Positions 40,001-53,826 of a stretch of DNA of 64,000 nucleotides are shown one piece after another. The translations under genes and the position numbers were made by a program. A model generated the notes under the pieces. That model was given only the letters and a program-made list of their open reading frames with translations, made no database searches and had not been told where the DNA came from. The stretch is from Dasyornis broadbenti (Eukaryota > Chordata > Aves > Passeriformes > Dasyornithidae): the NCBI GenBank assembly GCA_013397935.1, contig VZRN01001108.1:172344-236343 (forward strand), written 5' to 3'. Position 1 is the first letter of the stretch; every line of letters begins with the position of its first letter.

Positions 40001-40501
40001 CTCTGGCCCCAAATTGAAGTCCCTCCAGTCTGGGCAAAAACAACACAAGTGAGAACCTTCTGCAGCAAGTGTAGAAAACACTCTGAGGTTACTCGCACTT
40101 GTAGCTCATGTTCATGTTTAGGAATGGAAATCTTTTAAGTCTTAAAACTCTTCAAGACACCTTGAAGTGTTCAGCACCACTTGGTCTCTAGGCGCCTCTG
40201 TAATATAGCAGCATTCCACCTCAAAATTAGTATCAGTTAATACAGCTCAGGGAAAACAATGCTTTTCTACAAAAATACTTAATACTCAGTTAAGAACAAA
40301 TTAGTCTTATCTTGTCATTTAAAGAACTGAAATGTTATTTTTGAATATGTTTCACATCTTGCCAAATTAAAAGCCTTAGACTACTATGAAAGCTCAGGAT
40401 GAAAAAGGAAAAATTTGAAAGTGTAACTAAAAAGCATACAAAAGAAAGAAAAAAGAGAGAAAAATGTTAGTGTCTGCCACATGCACAGCACCTGATTGTA
40501 A

Positions 40502-40538
40502 TTTTTTTTTNNNNNNNNNNNNNNNNNNNNNNNNNNNN
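40502..40538. other. T run followed by assembly gap
   Basis: Nine T (40502-40510) are followed directly by 28 N (40511-40538), the same pattern as the gap near 14162. Confidence 0.95.
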
Positions 40539-42216
40539 GAGCTGCAGTAAAGACCAATGAGTTGTGCAATTCTTGTGTGGTCCACTGTCAGGACCACAGT
40601 GGCACTGCACCAGCTGCAGGAGCACTAGCCAGACTGCTGGACACCATCCCCACATCCTTTTGCTTGAGGAATCAGCCACAGCTTTGGTCCTTGACAAGCG
40701 GAGGACAAGCTGCCTGTCAGGAGCCATCTTAGCCAGTCTGCCTGTTGTTTGAGAGCTTTAGCCCTGCACAGACACAGTTTACATACTGACAATTTACAAG
40801 GTTATCTTTACTTTCTTTTTCCCCCAAAGGTTTTGGTTCTCAGTAAGTGTCCCCAGCTTTAGAGAAGCCCCACATACAAGAGGCATCTCAAAACCCATTC
40901 ATAGTGTATGTTCCTGCATACACATGACCAAGTGCCTCACAGAAATATGCAAAAATAAACACATACAGACCTGCCCTAATACTGTAGCATTCATCCTTAA
41001 AAAAAAAAAAATTTGGAAATAATCCCTGTGGGGTTTTATCTTTATGGTATATCAAGTGTGGTGTGGGATACAGAAGCCAGCAACACTGAAAGTATTTGTA
41101 AAACATAAATTCTACTTCTTTATGAGCAGTTATGCCCGTATTTTGTTTTCCCTTTGTGCTCTACCCTGGATACTGATATTAACATTTCATTCTTTAAGAA
41201 AAGAGTAGCAATACAAGCAGTTCTTGGCTGGTAAATCTGATGATAACAAAAGACACAATTCACAGCTTTTAAAAATAAACTGACTGTAAGGCATCCGATT
41301 ACTGGATCCATAAACATTCAATATTATAGCAACTTCGTTGGAACCAGGAGGGTTTTTGACACATCTCATTAGGCAATATGGTTTTAAGACAATAGGAACT
41401 CCCACTGGAAGCTCCCCTTCAGGCTTTCCACAGGATTTCTTCTAAACTACAAACAAATTTAAGAGTTGCTGATAATCAAATAATCACCAGGACCATAGAG
41501 ACATTACAAGTAACAGATGAGACTGTGAAGACATTCAGAAGTCTCCCCTTAAGGTCATTACTCTCTCCAGATAAACAAACGTAAAATCCTGACATCAAGA
41601 CAGTGTGACTAGAAGCCGGACATCCTGAGTAGCCACTGGAAATTTGGTACTGCAGAGAAACATAAACTGATGAGACCCTCTGCTTTCTTTTTTTCTGCTA
41701 CATTAAGCCAAGTGAAAAAATGTATTCCTTCTATTGCAAGGGGAAAGTTAGTTTTGCCCCAGAAACTGTACTAACAAGCACCCTAAACATCATATTCAGG
41801 GCTGTGGGACTCAGAAGTGGTTACACCCCTCTGGAGCAATCTGATGCTTTCTATCTTTAATATATAGGTAAAAACTGTAAATAAATAAACACATCTATTT
41901 GCCATCACCTAAATACAGTTTTTGTGGCTTCTAGGTAGCACTTTACATTGTAGAAGTTTTCAGAGTCGGAGTATGCATGAACAGGGTGAAAACTCCCCTG
42001 CAGAGCTCATACCCTCTTGCACCAGAGCACAGGCACTGCACAGTAGTATCCAAAAAAGGAAAAGGTTTTTCACTCTATTCTGTACTGCTACTATTAATTT
42101 GGGGGAGGTTGTTGGTTTGTTTTTTGTTTTTTTTTCTCCTCAGCTGGAGTGTGGCCTTTATCTGCTGTAAAATCAGTAAGAGTTAAGAAGGAAAGGTTTG
42201 GGATGGTGGCACTTAC

Positions 42217-42417
42217 TCGGGGTGTTGAGGAGCCGTGACTTTTTGCAGTGGTAGGCTGCCTCCTGCTCGCAGTACTCGGCGCTGTTGATGATGGCCTCCA
42301 GCTGCTCCACGCTGCTGTTGTAGTTGAAGGACATGGTGTAGGGCTTCTCCGGGCCAGCCCCCTGCACTCTGGTCAGCCCTGTGCTGTTGTGCTGCACCGC
42401 AGTCCAGATCTTATCTT
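42217..42417 (-). CDS. CNTNAP5: CNTNAP5-like exon (about 13): fibrinogen-like domain
   Basis: This 201-nt exon runs from DKIWTAVQHNSTGL to CKKSRLLNTP. The acceptor is GCATTCAACAG|AA, which completes Glu as G|AA, and the donor is CCCCGA|GTAAGT, leaving one base of the next codon. PEKPY, EYCEQEAAYHCKKSRLLNTP and the paired cysteines are typical of the middle of the CASPR fibrinogen-like domain. HNST and NYNSS contain N-glycosylation sequons. The exon is unusually GC-rich: I count G or C at the third position in 58 of 66 whole codons, against 16 of 51 in the next exon. Confidence 0.97.
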
Positions 42418-44481
42418 CTGTTGAATGCAAAATGATTGAATGGGAAGTTAACAGCAGAACACTTCCAACAAGCAGGGAACAAAACCCAATTGCAATCTAA
42501 TGCTTTACTGCATTGGAGAGAGCATCAGCAGGACCCTGCGCTCCAAAATGGTCACTCTGTGATGAAGACCAATAGATCTCATTTCAATAAAGTTCAGTGT
42601 GGCCCACAAAGGTGTTTCTCCCTGAACCAGCTCAAGCAAATTCTACACTGCCTGCTGAGCAAGAGAGAACCTACATGCTTCCTGGGAAGTACAGGAGACC
42701 TTCAGCTTCTTCTATTACCAGGTATCTGAATAAAATTAGATACCTTTCAACTGGCTTTGTCCCTGAGAGAAAACACATAGTAATATGGCTCATGGGGGTA
42801 ACATTCACCTTTTGCCTGAGAGCTCAGCCCATGCTGTTGTAACAAAACATGGAAGCAGAGAACTGCGGCTGATGAGCTTGCACAAACTCACCACAAGCAG
42901 AAAGCATGGTCTCTTACCAGAAAGCTAAAGCAGAGAGTATGTTCTTGCCACCCAGCTGGAAGTCAGATCACTCATTTTACTCAGTTCTCAGATTTTTCTG
43001 CATGTAAGTTGAGTGATGCCCTACTTGGATGATGGCACAGAACACCATATGACTTGGCATCTGTAGTTAACTCTAAATATTGATGCTTTCCCATGCTGGG
43101 GAGCCTATTCTTGTTTCCTTCACTGCATTTACTGGCAGAGCAAGGGATTTTGTAGGTGATAGATAGAAAGCAGAATCTAGGCTTAAGCACAGCCTGCACC
43201 CTACAACTCAGCTCATGACCAGCATTGGGGTTGGCATAATGAGATCACACTTAGAATCACAATTAGCTTAGCAGACAGTCACAGAGGAAGAAATAAGATC
43301 TAGGCAATAGATTTCTATTTTGGTATTTATGCTTCATCAGGGAAACCCTAGATAACAATGAATCATATATTTTCTAAGCTGATCTTCAAAACTGTGCATT
43401 TAAGGATTCAGATGGTTTTGCCACAATACCTGGCCTGAGTTCTTGCAGAGCCTGAGCTTTCCAGTTACTCCCCAATACACTGGTATGATGAGCCCAGTAG
43501 CTCTGTGGACACTACAAAGCACTGCAGTTGAAGTATTTTTTGTTAAGCTACAAATATCCTCCAGATTACTTTAACAGAATGCTAATAGGTGTATAAAAAT
43601 CCTAAAAGGACTATCTGTGCAAAGACACTCAGATGATTTAATGGATTGTCATTATGGAGGCATTCAAATGATAGGCAAATAACAACAACCATCTGGAGAC
43701 TATTTAAAGAGGTCTGTTCCAAGACCTGGCTGCAAGTTACAGAGAAATTAACTTGCATTAACTGTAAGGACAGTTTACACACAGCAAACCACACATTCAC
43801 TCACAACCCTCTCATTTCTGTGATGGTAGACAGAAAGTTTGCTCATAGGTCTGCAATTCTGTGGTTCATATTGACTTCAGGGAACTGCTTGTGGACCATT
43901 CTGAGTTGGAGCCGAAAGAAACACTGCTGCAATGTGTGATACACAAAAGTGACATAAAATGTTAAGAAATACTACATATTTATTGCTTGTAATACTTGTC
44001 CTGGAGGTTGTAATCACAGTGAATACTGCAGCACAACACTCTGCACAGTCCTGCACATATATTGCTTCCAACACAATATACTCCAATGACTTCGTAACAG
44101 ACATCTTGTACATCTTGAAGAAGCGATCCTTATCAGTCAGTCCCTCTGTTTTCTATTGCTCTCTCAAGGCAATATTGACAAGAACAGAACAGATTTTCCA
44201 GAAGCAGTTGAGGGTGAGTTAGCTTTCCTCCCACTGGAGCTGGTAAAAGTTTAACCTCTGCCTTAACTGAAGTATCTACTAAAAAGACAAACACCAACTT
44301 GTTGATAATGTGAGATGTTAAAACCAGGAGATGATGGAATAAACTGGATGCTGAAATTCCAGGTGGGCAGTCAAAAGCACCTCCCCACTGAAAGTTCTGA
44401 ACATAATTTTAAGAAAATGCAATAAAATCAATGCTCACAGTAGTGGCTACAGTGCTGCTCAGGAAGTAGAGCAGCCCAATG

Positions 44482-44527
44482 CTAGAGTTGTACAGGGGTT
44501 AACACTAGAGTTATACAGAGGTTAACA
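44482..44527. repeat. 23-bp tandem duplication
   Basis: CTAGAGTTGTACAGGGG plus TTAACA is followed directly by a second copy with two substitutions. Confidence 0.85.
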
Positions 44528-47500
44528 CTTCCAGACTGTGCATCAAAAAATGTGTCATGTGGGTACCTGAAATGTCAGAAGCATCAAGAGCAAGCAATTT
44601 AGAAGCAAAGAAAAATTACTACTGAAAACTTAATAAAAATACAATAGCACAAAACTGTCTTCCCAAAAAGTGTTGGAAATTTAATTAATTGACATGTTTG
44701 AAATGAGGTTGGACAAGATATCAGCAAACATACTGTAAGCAGCCAGCACTCATTAACAAGTGTTTTGGACAGGCAATGTGACAGGTCTTCCTTTTATTTT
44801 CCTCTACAATTGTTCATTAATTTTCAAGTCTTGTTATCATTACAGCTGCACACAGCTGTCCTGAGATCTGAACTTTGACATTTGAACTGCTTTTCTCCAT
44901 AGGATCACTTAGAAATAAGTCAACCTATTTTCTATCCTCTAGTTTACAAAGGGAAAGGAAAAATAAATCAAGTTTCTTTCTGTGTTCAAAGTAATTGTGG
45001 TTTAGCAAGTACATCATAACGGAGTTTAAAAAAGTTATAGCAGAAGAGAAGAATTCTGAAGATACATTTCAGAGATTTCCTAATCTACACACGACTAGTC
45101 TGTTAGGCTTAATACTTGTACAGATCAGATCTGTGCTTTGGTGGTCACTTCAAAGTTTCCCTCTATGCTTCATCTTAGAAGTAAAGGTGACCACCAGTTC
45201 AGCTTCTCAAAAAACATGCGTTTGTCTCACCAATCTAGTGACAGGAAAGTCACAGCCACCGGCAAGCAAACCTCAGATCAGAAGGGCAGCTCGACACAAC
45301 ACAGACAAAAGAGCTGGTGGCAACAAGGTGAGAGGACGAAAAGGAAGAGAAATCTAATCCACCATCTCAGTCACGCTTCTTCCCACTTCCCAGGGAAAGA
45401 GTAAGTCCTTCCATTTTAGAAAGTGGGACATGAGGTGTAGAGGGATGAAGTAATGTATACGAAGTCAAACACAACCTGCTGGAAGAATAAAGGATTATGT
45501 TCACATCACAGTAAAAAACCCCTCAAACAACCAAATTCCTTCTTTCAAAAGGACACCCTTTTGTTTAAATGAAACAAACGAGACTGAAAAGGATTTAAAC
45601 TTTAGATTGTTTTGGACAGAGTAGAAGAGCCAACACTGTTCCGTCCTGCATCTCCAGTGGCTGAGGGAGAAGTAACTAAGAACAGGAGGGCAGTAAATCC
45701 TTGAACCATCATAGCAAGACCATTGCATCTCCTTCCAAAGATCAGAAAACCACTCAAAAATAATCCCAGCATTTCTTCTGAAGACCATCACCTTTCCAAC
45801 TAGCCCTTGGAGTTTATTCAAGCCCCATTTTCTCCACCTCAAACTTGGCAACAATTAGAAAAAGATTATTCTATTTTCTCAAATTCACTTGCACAAGTTT
45901 AGCTAGGGCTGCTCCCAAAATATCACTACCTGCCTCAGAATGAGGTCAAGGAATTCTAACCTCACTGCTCGACTGACAGGTCGTCTGAAGCCTCCTGACA
46001 ATCATCTGTGATCTTGCACTTCAGGCAAGTTCAGGGCCTGTGTAAGCCACATAGCTTCCACCTGAACGTGCCCACAGATCCCTGCAGCAAGCAGTGCAAC
46101 AGCTGTGTGCACCTTAGCTCCGTGTTCGGCACCTGCCTTTAGAGAGGCACACCTCTACACCAATAATGCCTACAGCTTTTGAAAATGGGGCGTCAAATAC
46201 TTGTTCCTGTTTCAGAATGCAAGGATTTTTATTTAATCTTCACTCTATTTTGTTTGCATTATGTTTTTAGGCAATGACATGGTAATCACAGATGCAAACC
46301 AAGCTGAGTGCCACTACCTCCTTCTAGTTGTTACGACATACATGGAAACTGTTAAACTACACACATAAAGCTCTCTTCTCATGTCTTTCAACTAAGAAGT
46401 TATCATTATATTTTTGCATCTGTCCATGCTACACATTTTTTTCCTGTTTACTCAATTTAATGAGCTCTCCTTGCACTTGTGAATTAAAAAGCTATTTTCC
46501 AGGCATAGGTTACTGTTTATTTTTATCTTCTATTATTCCATTCTATTCTTTTATTACTTTTTCAGCTTGGTAAAATTTCAAACTACACACAAGCTGGAAG
46601 TCATTCAAAACCAAGCAGGAGACTGCAGTCACATCTTCTATTGTATAAAGTGGAATAGTTTAATGCAGCCTTGAAAAGCAGATTTCCTAAATGCTTGTTA
46701 AATTATTTCCATAATTCAAAGGTGACAATGCTTTAATTTCAGGGTAATGCTACAGCTTTATGACTTCACAGTTTTATTTAATGGTCCAATTCACTAGGAT
46801 ATTATGCTGTCTGCATTTGGCCCTAGGAGATGCTTTTACAGCATGGGACTGCAATGCATTAAGCACATTTTAGACTCTCTGTTTAGCCTAGCCCATAGTT
46901 CCATCATCTTGCTGGAAACCTCCAAGTTGCTTTTGACGGCATACAAATTAAATTGTGGGAAATTAGAGCAGCTGGAAAACTGGCATTCAATGAATTCTGT
47001 ATTGTCTAATTCTCATTTTTATTCTTCAACTTGAAATATCCCTGTAGAGCACATTCCACCCATACAAACTGCATCATTCCTTTGTGATTTAGGAGGTTTG
47101 TCACCAAACAAGATTATTCAGACTGATTAAATTGCCAACAAGCCAAACATACGGTAAATGCTACACGAGAGAGAAAAAAAATAACTCTCAGAGCTCATAT
47201 GGTGCATTTGTTTCATGGTCCTCTACACTGAATGCCAAATTTTATCCTGAACGCTGTACCTACAACAAAAAAAATAACCACAAAAAAGGACAGACTCTTA
47301 TCCTTAAACACTGTACTGTTCTAAGCTGCAGTGGCAGATTAACCCAGCTGTTCTAATACACACTCCTCGCAAAGGATAGGAAAAGACCAATTTCTTATCA
47401 CAGACCACTTTAATTCACTGACTCCAAAGACGTGTTTTCTGAGTCTTCTATAAAAGCAACCCATTACTACATTTTTGTCTGCCTTTTTTTTTTCTGCTGG

Positions 47501-49428
47501 CTGACCCAGCAATACATGCTTGTGAAGCTTGTGTTGTGCTCATCAGCTTCCTCCTGAGTTCTGATTCAGCCACGTCCGTCCAGTGCAGAAGCACTGCAAT
47601 GCATTCACGGTGGCTCTCAGCAGAATGAGCATGCCAGATGGTTCTGATGGATGAGAACAAGGCACCTTTTCTGTGACACCCTGCACCCTCCTCCCCCATG
47701 TTGTGCTGAAGCCCAGAGATGGCAAACCATTACCATGCCAGCCTACTTCCTGATGATCCTCCACTTCAATATTTCCTCTAATATAGGGTATCTTACAACA
47801 AGCAGCGACAAATATTCCTCTCCAAAACCTGAAGATGCAGTTGCTGATCTACTTCCTAGCACGAAGCAAAGACGCTTCTCTACTTGCTGCACTTCTGACA
47901 ACAGTGCAGTCCTCTCTGCCTCAGTCTCCTTCATCTAGAGTGAGTACTGAGAGACTCAAATCACTTTTCTGCTATTTCCTGTGTCTCATGATGGCTCAGA
48001 CACCTGCATGAGCCTGGCAGACAAGAAGCAGAGCCCACAGCGAACCTGCTGTTCTTCAGATGCCATACCCAGAAGGTGGGCATGATACCTTCAGGTGCTC
48101 AGCATGGCAGGAGACACCCGTGTCTGGAGCAAATGGATCCATCCCTTGCAACTGGGACAGCTGGAGTGACTTTGAGAGAGCCACAGCTCCTAAGCTGTGA
48201 GCACTGCAAATGCAGCAGGAGAGTGATTAAGTTGCAGTAACCTTTTGTTAAAAAGTAATGGCTAGGGAAAAATATCTAGTTACGTTCTTCAGTACCAGAA
48301 CTTCCTTGGGGGCCGTCTGCAAATGTGACAGTGAAGGCGGCCTTCAGCACCTCTGCTGTGATGCTCATCTGAAACACAACTTCGCTGAAACCAGCAAGGC
48401 AGCTGTTGACAGCACAATGCCTTTGACATAATATACACATTAAAGATTTTTTCATTTTCTAAGGTTCTGGAGGAATATTTAATGAAAATTCAAAAGAGGA
48501 ACATATCAATTGTCAAAACTACAGTGTGCTAAAAGACCTGTAGTGTTTGAGGGGATAAACTACAAATCTTTAAGGGCTGCCTTTAATCTAAACAGTAGTA
48601 AATAATTTGCAAGAAATTTCCATTTTATGTTTTCTCTTGTGATAAAGTCAATCACAATTACAGACAGTAAGCTGCAAGGTAGAGGGAGTTTGACCATTTA
48701 ATTTATTTTCTCAAAATTCTGTAGCTGCAGGTATTAAAGGCAGAATTAAGGGCATGACCTCCTCCTATCTGTTCTTGCTTCAGCGTGTCCAGGGCAGCTC
48801 TCCTTTTCACGTGAGAGTCTGCCAAGTCCACAAGAAATGCAAAAAGGGCAGACTCACATGATGACTCCTGCATCCGTGTACTTGCTATACAAAGTAAAAG
48901 GAGATGACTTCTTATGGAAAATAGAAATTATATAAGCAGATGAACTGAAATTCACATGTGGAAACAAAGGGAAAGATAGATGCCATAGACAATAATACAA
49001 CTAATGTCATGATTGTTTTAGGAATATCAGTGCTGCCATGAGGAAGATATGGGGGCTATATGGAAGAATAAAAATTATTGTTAGCTGAATGAAAAGAAAA
49101 AGAAAGGATGCAATTTATAAAAAATTGCACGTATAACTTTGACAATCTAAGTCACATCTTCTTAGAATCCCTTACTTTTTCTGAGATTTAAACACAGTTT
49201 CTATAGAGTTTTTTGAGACAGAAAACAAAACTTTCTTTTTCCTGCACCGGAGAAATAAGCAATATTTGCATTTTGAGACAAGACTGCAAAACAGAAACTA
49301 TCCACAACAAGAAGAGATATATTTTTGCTAATTAATCTTTTTTTTCATTATGGCAGTTTCAAAAACAGATCTTGGACCAGCAGCAAGACCTGGGGAAAGC
49401 TTTCATCTTTTCCCAAACTGCAACCCTG

Positions 49429-49463
49429 GAAGAAAAAAAAAAAAGAAGGAAAAAAAAAAAAGG
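49429..49463. repeat. A-rich simple repeat
   Basis: Two runs of 12 A separated by GAAGG. Confidence 0.9.
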
Positions 49464-52400
49464 CAAACAATTTGAGGACTGGAAAAATATCTGGCAAAGA
49501 TAAACTGATCTATTGATCTAGTCATGGCAATTTCTAAGCATTATTGACTTGGTAGCCCAGGGTCTGAATACTGTAAAACAGCATCAGTAGAAAAGTACAG
49601 TGACAGGATGACTCAAGTATACTGTAAGCAAATCTTTCAGATTTCAAGGGTAAAATTTACTCAGAAGGAGATGAGAAAAGGTCATTACACTTTTCAAATA
49701 GGACAGCAAAACAACTACATGACTGTAGATTGCATGTCTTTAGCCTTTGTCCTGGAGAATACGGTTATTAGCATTTAAGTAGTACTCCAGACAGACCAAC
49801 AGATTTCTAAGCAATGTGAAAAAAATAAATCTCACAATGACAGAAAGACTGCCAGACCTAAGGTTCAGAGAGTCCATTACTCACCTTTTCTATTGATTGT
49901 TATGAATCTTCAATTAAGTGAAGATTAATTCAAGTGGGCTAATTATGAAATAACCAGCCTACAAGGAAAATTTCTTTCCCAGCCCTGGTGGCTGTTCATT
50001 ACCCAAAGTGTGACACAGTACATTCTGTCTACACTTAGTGCCAAAAAAGTGTAGCCATAGACCCCCAAGAAAGACTTCAGAACCAGGAAAAGCAAGCACA
50101 GCTAGCTTACATTCCCATGCGGATGGCCCTGGAAAGATGCTAGATGTGTTCCCACAACACTCAGCACAATCACCCTAAAGTAATAATCCCTGCATGGACC
50201 CATTCACATCCTCATGGTACCTCTTACAGCATCCAGTCATGGCTTGGGCACATGCATTTGGTTCACTTCCCCACAGACAGATGTGTATTTGGTGTGGGTT
50301 CCCCCATATTTCCTACAACTGATGAATTTCCCTGCGAAAGTGACTTTGCTTTGTGTACATCAGGTATATAAGGTGAAGAAAACATTATGTTAATAAAGTG
50401 CTGTCTTTTCTTTTTAGATCTACTTTTGAGGTTTTTGTCTTTCACTGTCATTGAACTCTCTCCTCCTACTGTAAGAAAATGCAAATGAGCATTGCTTCTG
50501 TCAATGAGGCCCATTCACTTTGAGTCTTTCCATTCTAAATATTCCTGGATTATTTACTTTTCATGTCTCTTTGTACAGATATCTTTCTCTGCCTTTAATT
50601 ATGCACATTAGTGTTCCTGACAACCTCCTGTTTCAACAACATATTTTACTTTAGTAGAAATAAACAGCCTTCAAGATGAGATCCTTTTAAAGTGCTTCAT
50701 ACACTCTTCTCCTTTCTTGACCAATAAGCATGCTGTTCAATAATAGCATGTCATCTACAGTTTTTGTCACCTTGTTTTTTCAGCCACTTCTTCAGACAAT
50801 GGATAAGTACTTTTACCCACTCTGGTATCAGCAGATATTCTGTGACACTACTGTTAAATTTCTTGCCTGGAATTTCATGCTGAAAATTGACTTTATATTT
50901 TTTAATACTTTTTTCCATTTTTTTTTTCTCCCTGTAAAATTTTCTTTTCCTTATCTCTCTCTCCTTCTTTGTATAACTGTCCAATTCCCTCTCAACACAC
51001 ACAATCACAATTTTCTGCTTTCTTCAGAATTTCTATTCAGCAGTGGGCTGCTAAAGTTGACAGGCTGCAGAGAAACCACTGGAAACATAAACACAATAAA
51101 CTAGCTTGTAATGTTGATATTTCCACATACACATCAGACACTGGATATCTATGATCAGACACCAATATGCAAGAAATCTGGTGTTTATCTGCCCCAGTTA
51201 ATAACTGGCTACAAAAAAGTTCCCTATCTGAATCCCTTCAATTAAACAGGTAAAAAACAGAAAGAACTTTAAAAAATGTAAATTAAGGAAATCACTTTTC
51301 TTTAAATGCAATGATGCTGCTCGTTTCTGATGATCTGATTTCTTCTTTGAATTCATCCTTCACAGATTAAAGGCACTGTAATTCCCAGAAGGCATTAGCT
51401 CTCTGCACCTCTACTTTTAAAAACACTAAATGAGTCAATGCCCTGAATTTTCCATTCTACCTCCAAATTCTTCAGCTTGAACATGTTTTGGGCATAAAGA
51501 GGTTACTGCTTCTTGAACTGTATACAAAAAGAAGTACTGCCAGCCTGAGTAAGACTAAAAGCTTTATTTAGCCCAGGAGCCCACCTCTGCCTCTGAGGGT
51601 GAAGAGATACCTGGGGAAGCCAAAAGGTTTTCCTGAAACTCATTCTCATTTCCCAGTGGTTTTTGCCACACAGCTCCCTGAGTGGGAATCTGCAATTAAA
51701 CCTCCATGTTTATTTGTACATTCTGAATCTATCAGACAAGATTGAGTCTTTTTCCAGGTGGGTTTTACTTCCTCTGTTGATATTATAGCCTCCTTGCAGT
51801 CCTGTGGGAGTCTCAAGTTGAATTCATTGCACCAAGAAAAAGCAAGCAAAAAAACCCTCCCAAACCCTCCTAAGTGTCCCTCAGCTCCTATATGACAAAA
51901 AAGAATCAATTCCTATGTGATTTCTCAATGCCACACATGATCTCCACGCTGTCCTGTGACAGTTCCCTCAACCATCTTTTCAATTTGTTTTGTCTCCCCA
52001 CACATGGAAGCCATCCACGTTTATGACCATCTACGTTGTTCCATTCACAAGAGGTGTTGTAGAGATTTATGTCACTGAACAATAGTATTTTCTCTGTTCC
52101 TTGTATGCACCTGGTATAACAAAACAGAATTTCATATTTTGCCTTTCGCTGAATATGGGGTATTTTCAGAAAACTAAGCAGAAGCATCATCTGAAAAAAG
52201 TATCAAATTGAGAATCCATCCCTGTGTACACAATTTTTTTCCTACATTGCGCTTAATCTATTACTGTAAACAATTTTTATGAGAATAACAATGAGGTAAG
52301 TTCCCAGAGAGAAAAGAAGCTCTTGTGATTAAGGTACCCAAACCATATTTAGTTGACACAGAAGCGTAAGTTTTTCAGGCTAGGAAGTTCTGCCAGTTTT

Positions 52401-53826
52401 CCCCACCTCCACTTTTCTCATAACCAAAATAAGGATGTGAGCAAGTTCATTACAGATACAGAGAAAATCAGGTATACGCCTTCTGATTTTCTGCCAGATA
52501 AAGTTTATTTGAGGAAAGCAAATGCAAGGTGTTTGTAAAAAATGCTACTTCTTCAGCAGAGATAAAAAGCACTGACAATGTTTTGATCACGCATATTTAT
52601 ATGATAAATAATAAAAATGAGCACATTTCCCATATTGGAGATCAAGGAATGATATTCAGACAGAAAGGTGAAACTCTGTTTCAATTCTTAGGAGATTCAA
52701 CAGTGAAGGAGCCACATCATTAAATATTTGTTACACTTGAATAAAAAACATAGTTAATAATTAACTGTTGTGCATTTAATTAACATAATGATTGCCCAAT
52801 TAAATAAAAATGAAAATTTAATTTGAGACACTCTAAGTACAAGGAGATTAAGGATAAAATATGAATATCCTGAGTCCTCAGTTTTCAGCTCTGAGTGTGG
52901 AGGTGATATGTGGCAAAGTAGTTCAGCCAGAATTAGCAATTTAGAAAGGGTAATAAAACATTCTTTCATCTGCACCTGGCCACAGGAAGCAAAAACTGCC
53001 AAACAGGAGACAGTGTGGGAAATTTCACCTCCATTTCAAATATAAAAAGCAGAAAGGGAGCCCTACCATCTATCCCCATCCACAAAAAAGGCTATGTAAT
53101 CTTTTCTTATACCCTTGGCTTGACAGTCCAATATACAAAATAGGACCCACTTCAGGGGAGAATCTGACAGACAGATACATTCCTTTGAAACAATTCTTAC
53201 TTTAAACCTACGGAACTGTAAGGTTAAAAAGCCTCAAGCAACAGGTCACCTGGCCAGGCTCTTGCTCCACTACCCATCTCTTTGGTGTCCTTTCTCCTAA
53301 GATCGTGATGCATTCTACTCCATACAAATATCAGGGAAAATTAAGTTTTCACTCTATTGAATGTCAAAGGCAGCACACCTGTATGAGAGGAGGTATTGCT
53401 GCTTAAGCCAGACAAGAAAGGTTTATAGCTAGCTGAGTGAGGAAGTTTAATAATAATTCCCAGATCAAGTATTCTAATAAAGCAGAGAAATCATTCAATT
53501 ACAAAAGAATGGTTTGGATTCTAAGTTTCTACCTCTTTAGTAAAAAACAAACACATCATCGAAAGTTATGTTATTATGCAGTGCCCCTTATAATGTGCAG
53601 ACACTATTGTATGTAACACTTAGTAGAGTGAGTCCTTCAAACTTATTTTAAAAATCACTTTTACATGGATCTTATTTAAGGAAACATCTCAAAGTCAAAC
53701 CTCAGTTACAAGTTCTTTGCTTCCTCCCCACAACTGAGCTGTATTATTGACGTGTCTATCACTCTATTAAGACTACTTCACAATCAAATTAGACATCAGG
53801 CAGCCGAGTCAAGGTTAGGTCATTAC

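Larger units (their letters stand above)
15343..42216 (-). other. Largest intron (26.9 kb)
   Basis: The largest visible intron lies between the NTP and WW segments of the fibrinogen-like domain. It holds simple repeats, a 52-bp tandem duplication, a CR1-like fragment near 23.9 kb, an assembly gap at 40511-40538, an exon-like 88-nt segment at 34814-34901 and possible conserved noncoding blocks near 29.3-31.6 kb. Open frames of up to 137 codons (for example 18172-18585 and 22892-23272) have no domain or motif I recognise and are probably chance. Confidence 0.85.
42418..53826 (-). other. Intron (11.4 kb) in the fibrinogen-like region
   Basis: Intronic DNA between exons that join in phase at G|AA, so no coding exon is missing. 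It contains a 23-bp tandem duplication near 44.5 kb and an A-rich tract near 49.4 kb. Open frames such as 44995-45357, 45501-45854 and 50730-51104 have no recognisable features. Confidence 0.85.

Noticed and set aside
40467..40727. Signal-peptide-like open frame (MWGWCPAVWLVLLQLVQC)
   Set aside because: The hydrophobic run is tempting, but the frame is completed only by gap bases and an A run, with no recognisable mature protein. It is kept only as a possible retroposed block.
44700..44730. GAGGTTGGACAAGAT, considered as a CR1 3' end
   Set aside because: Only about 15 bases resemble the CR1 motif and the flanks do not continue it.
45501..45854. 117-codon open frame on the minus strand
   Set aside because: No recognisable family; the composition is like the surrounding intron.
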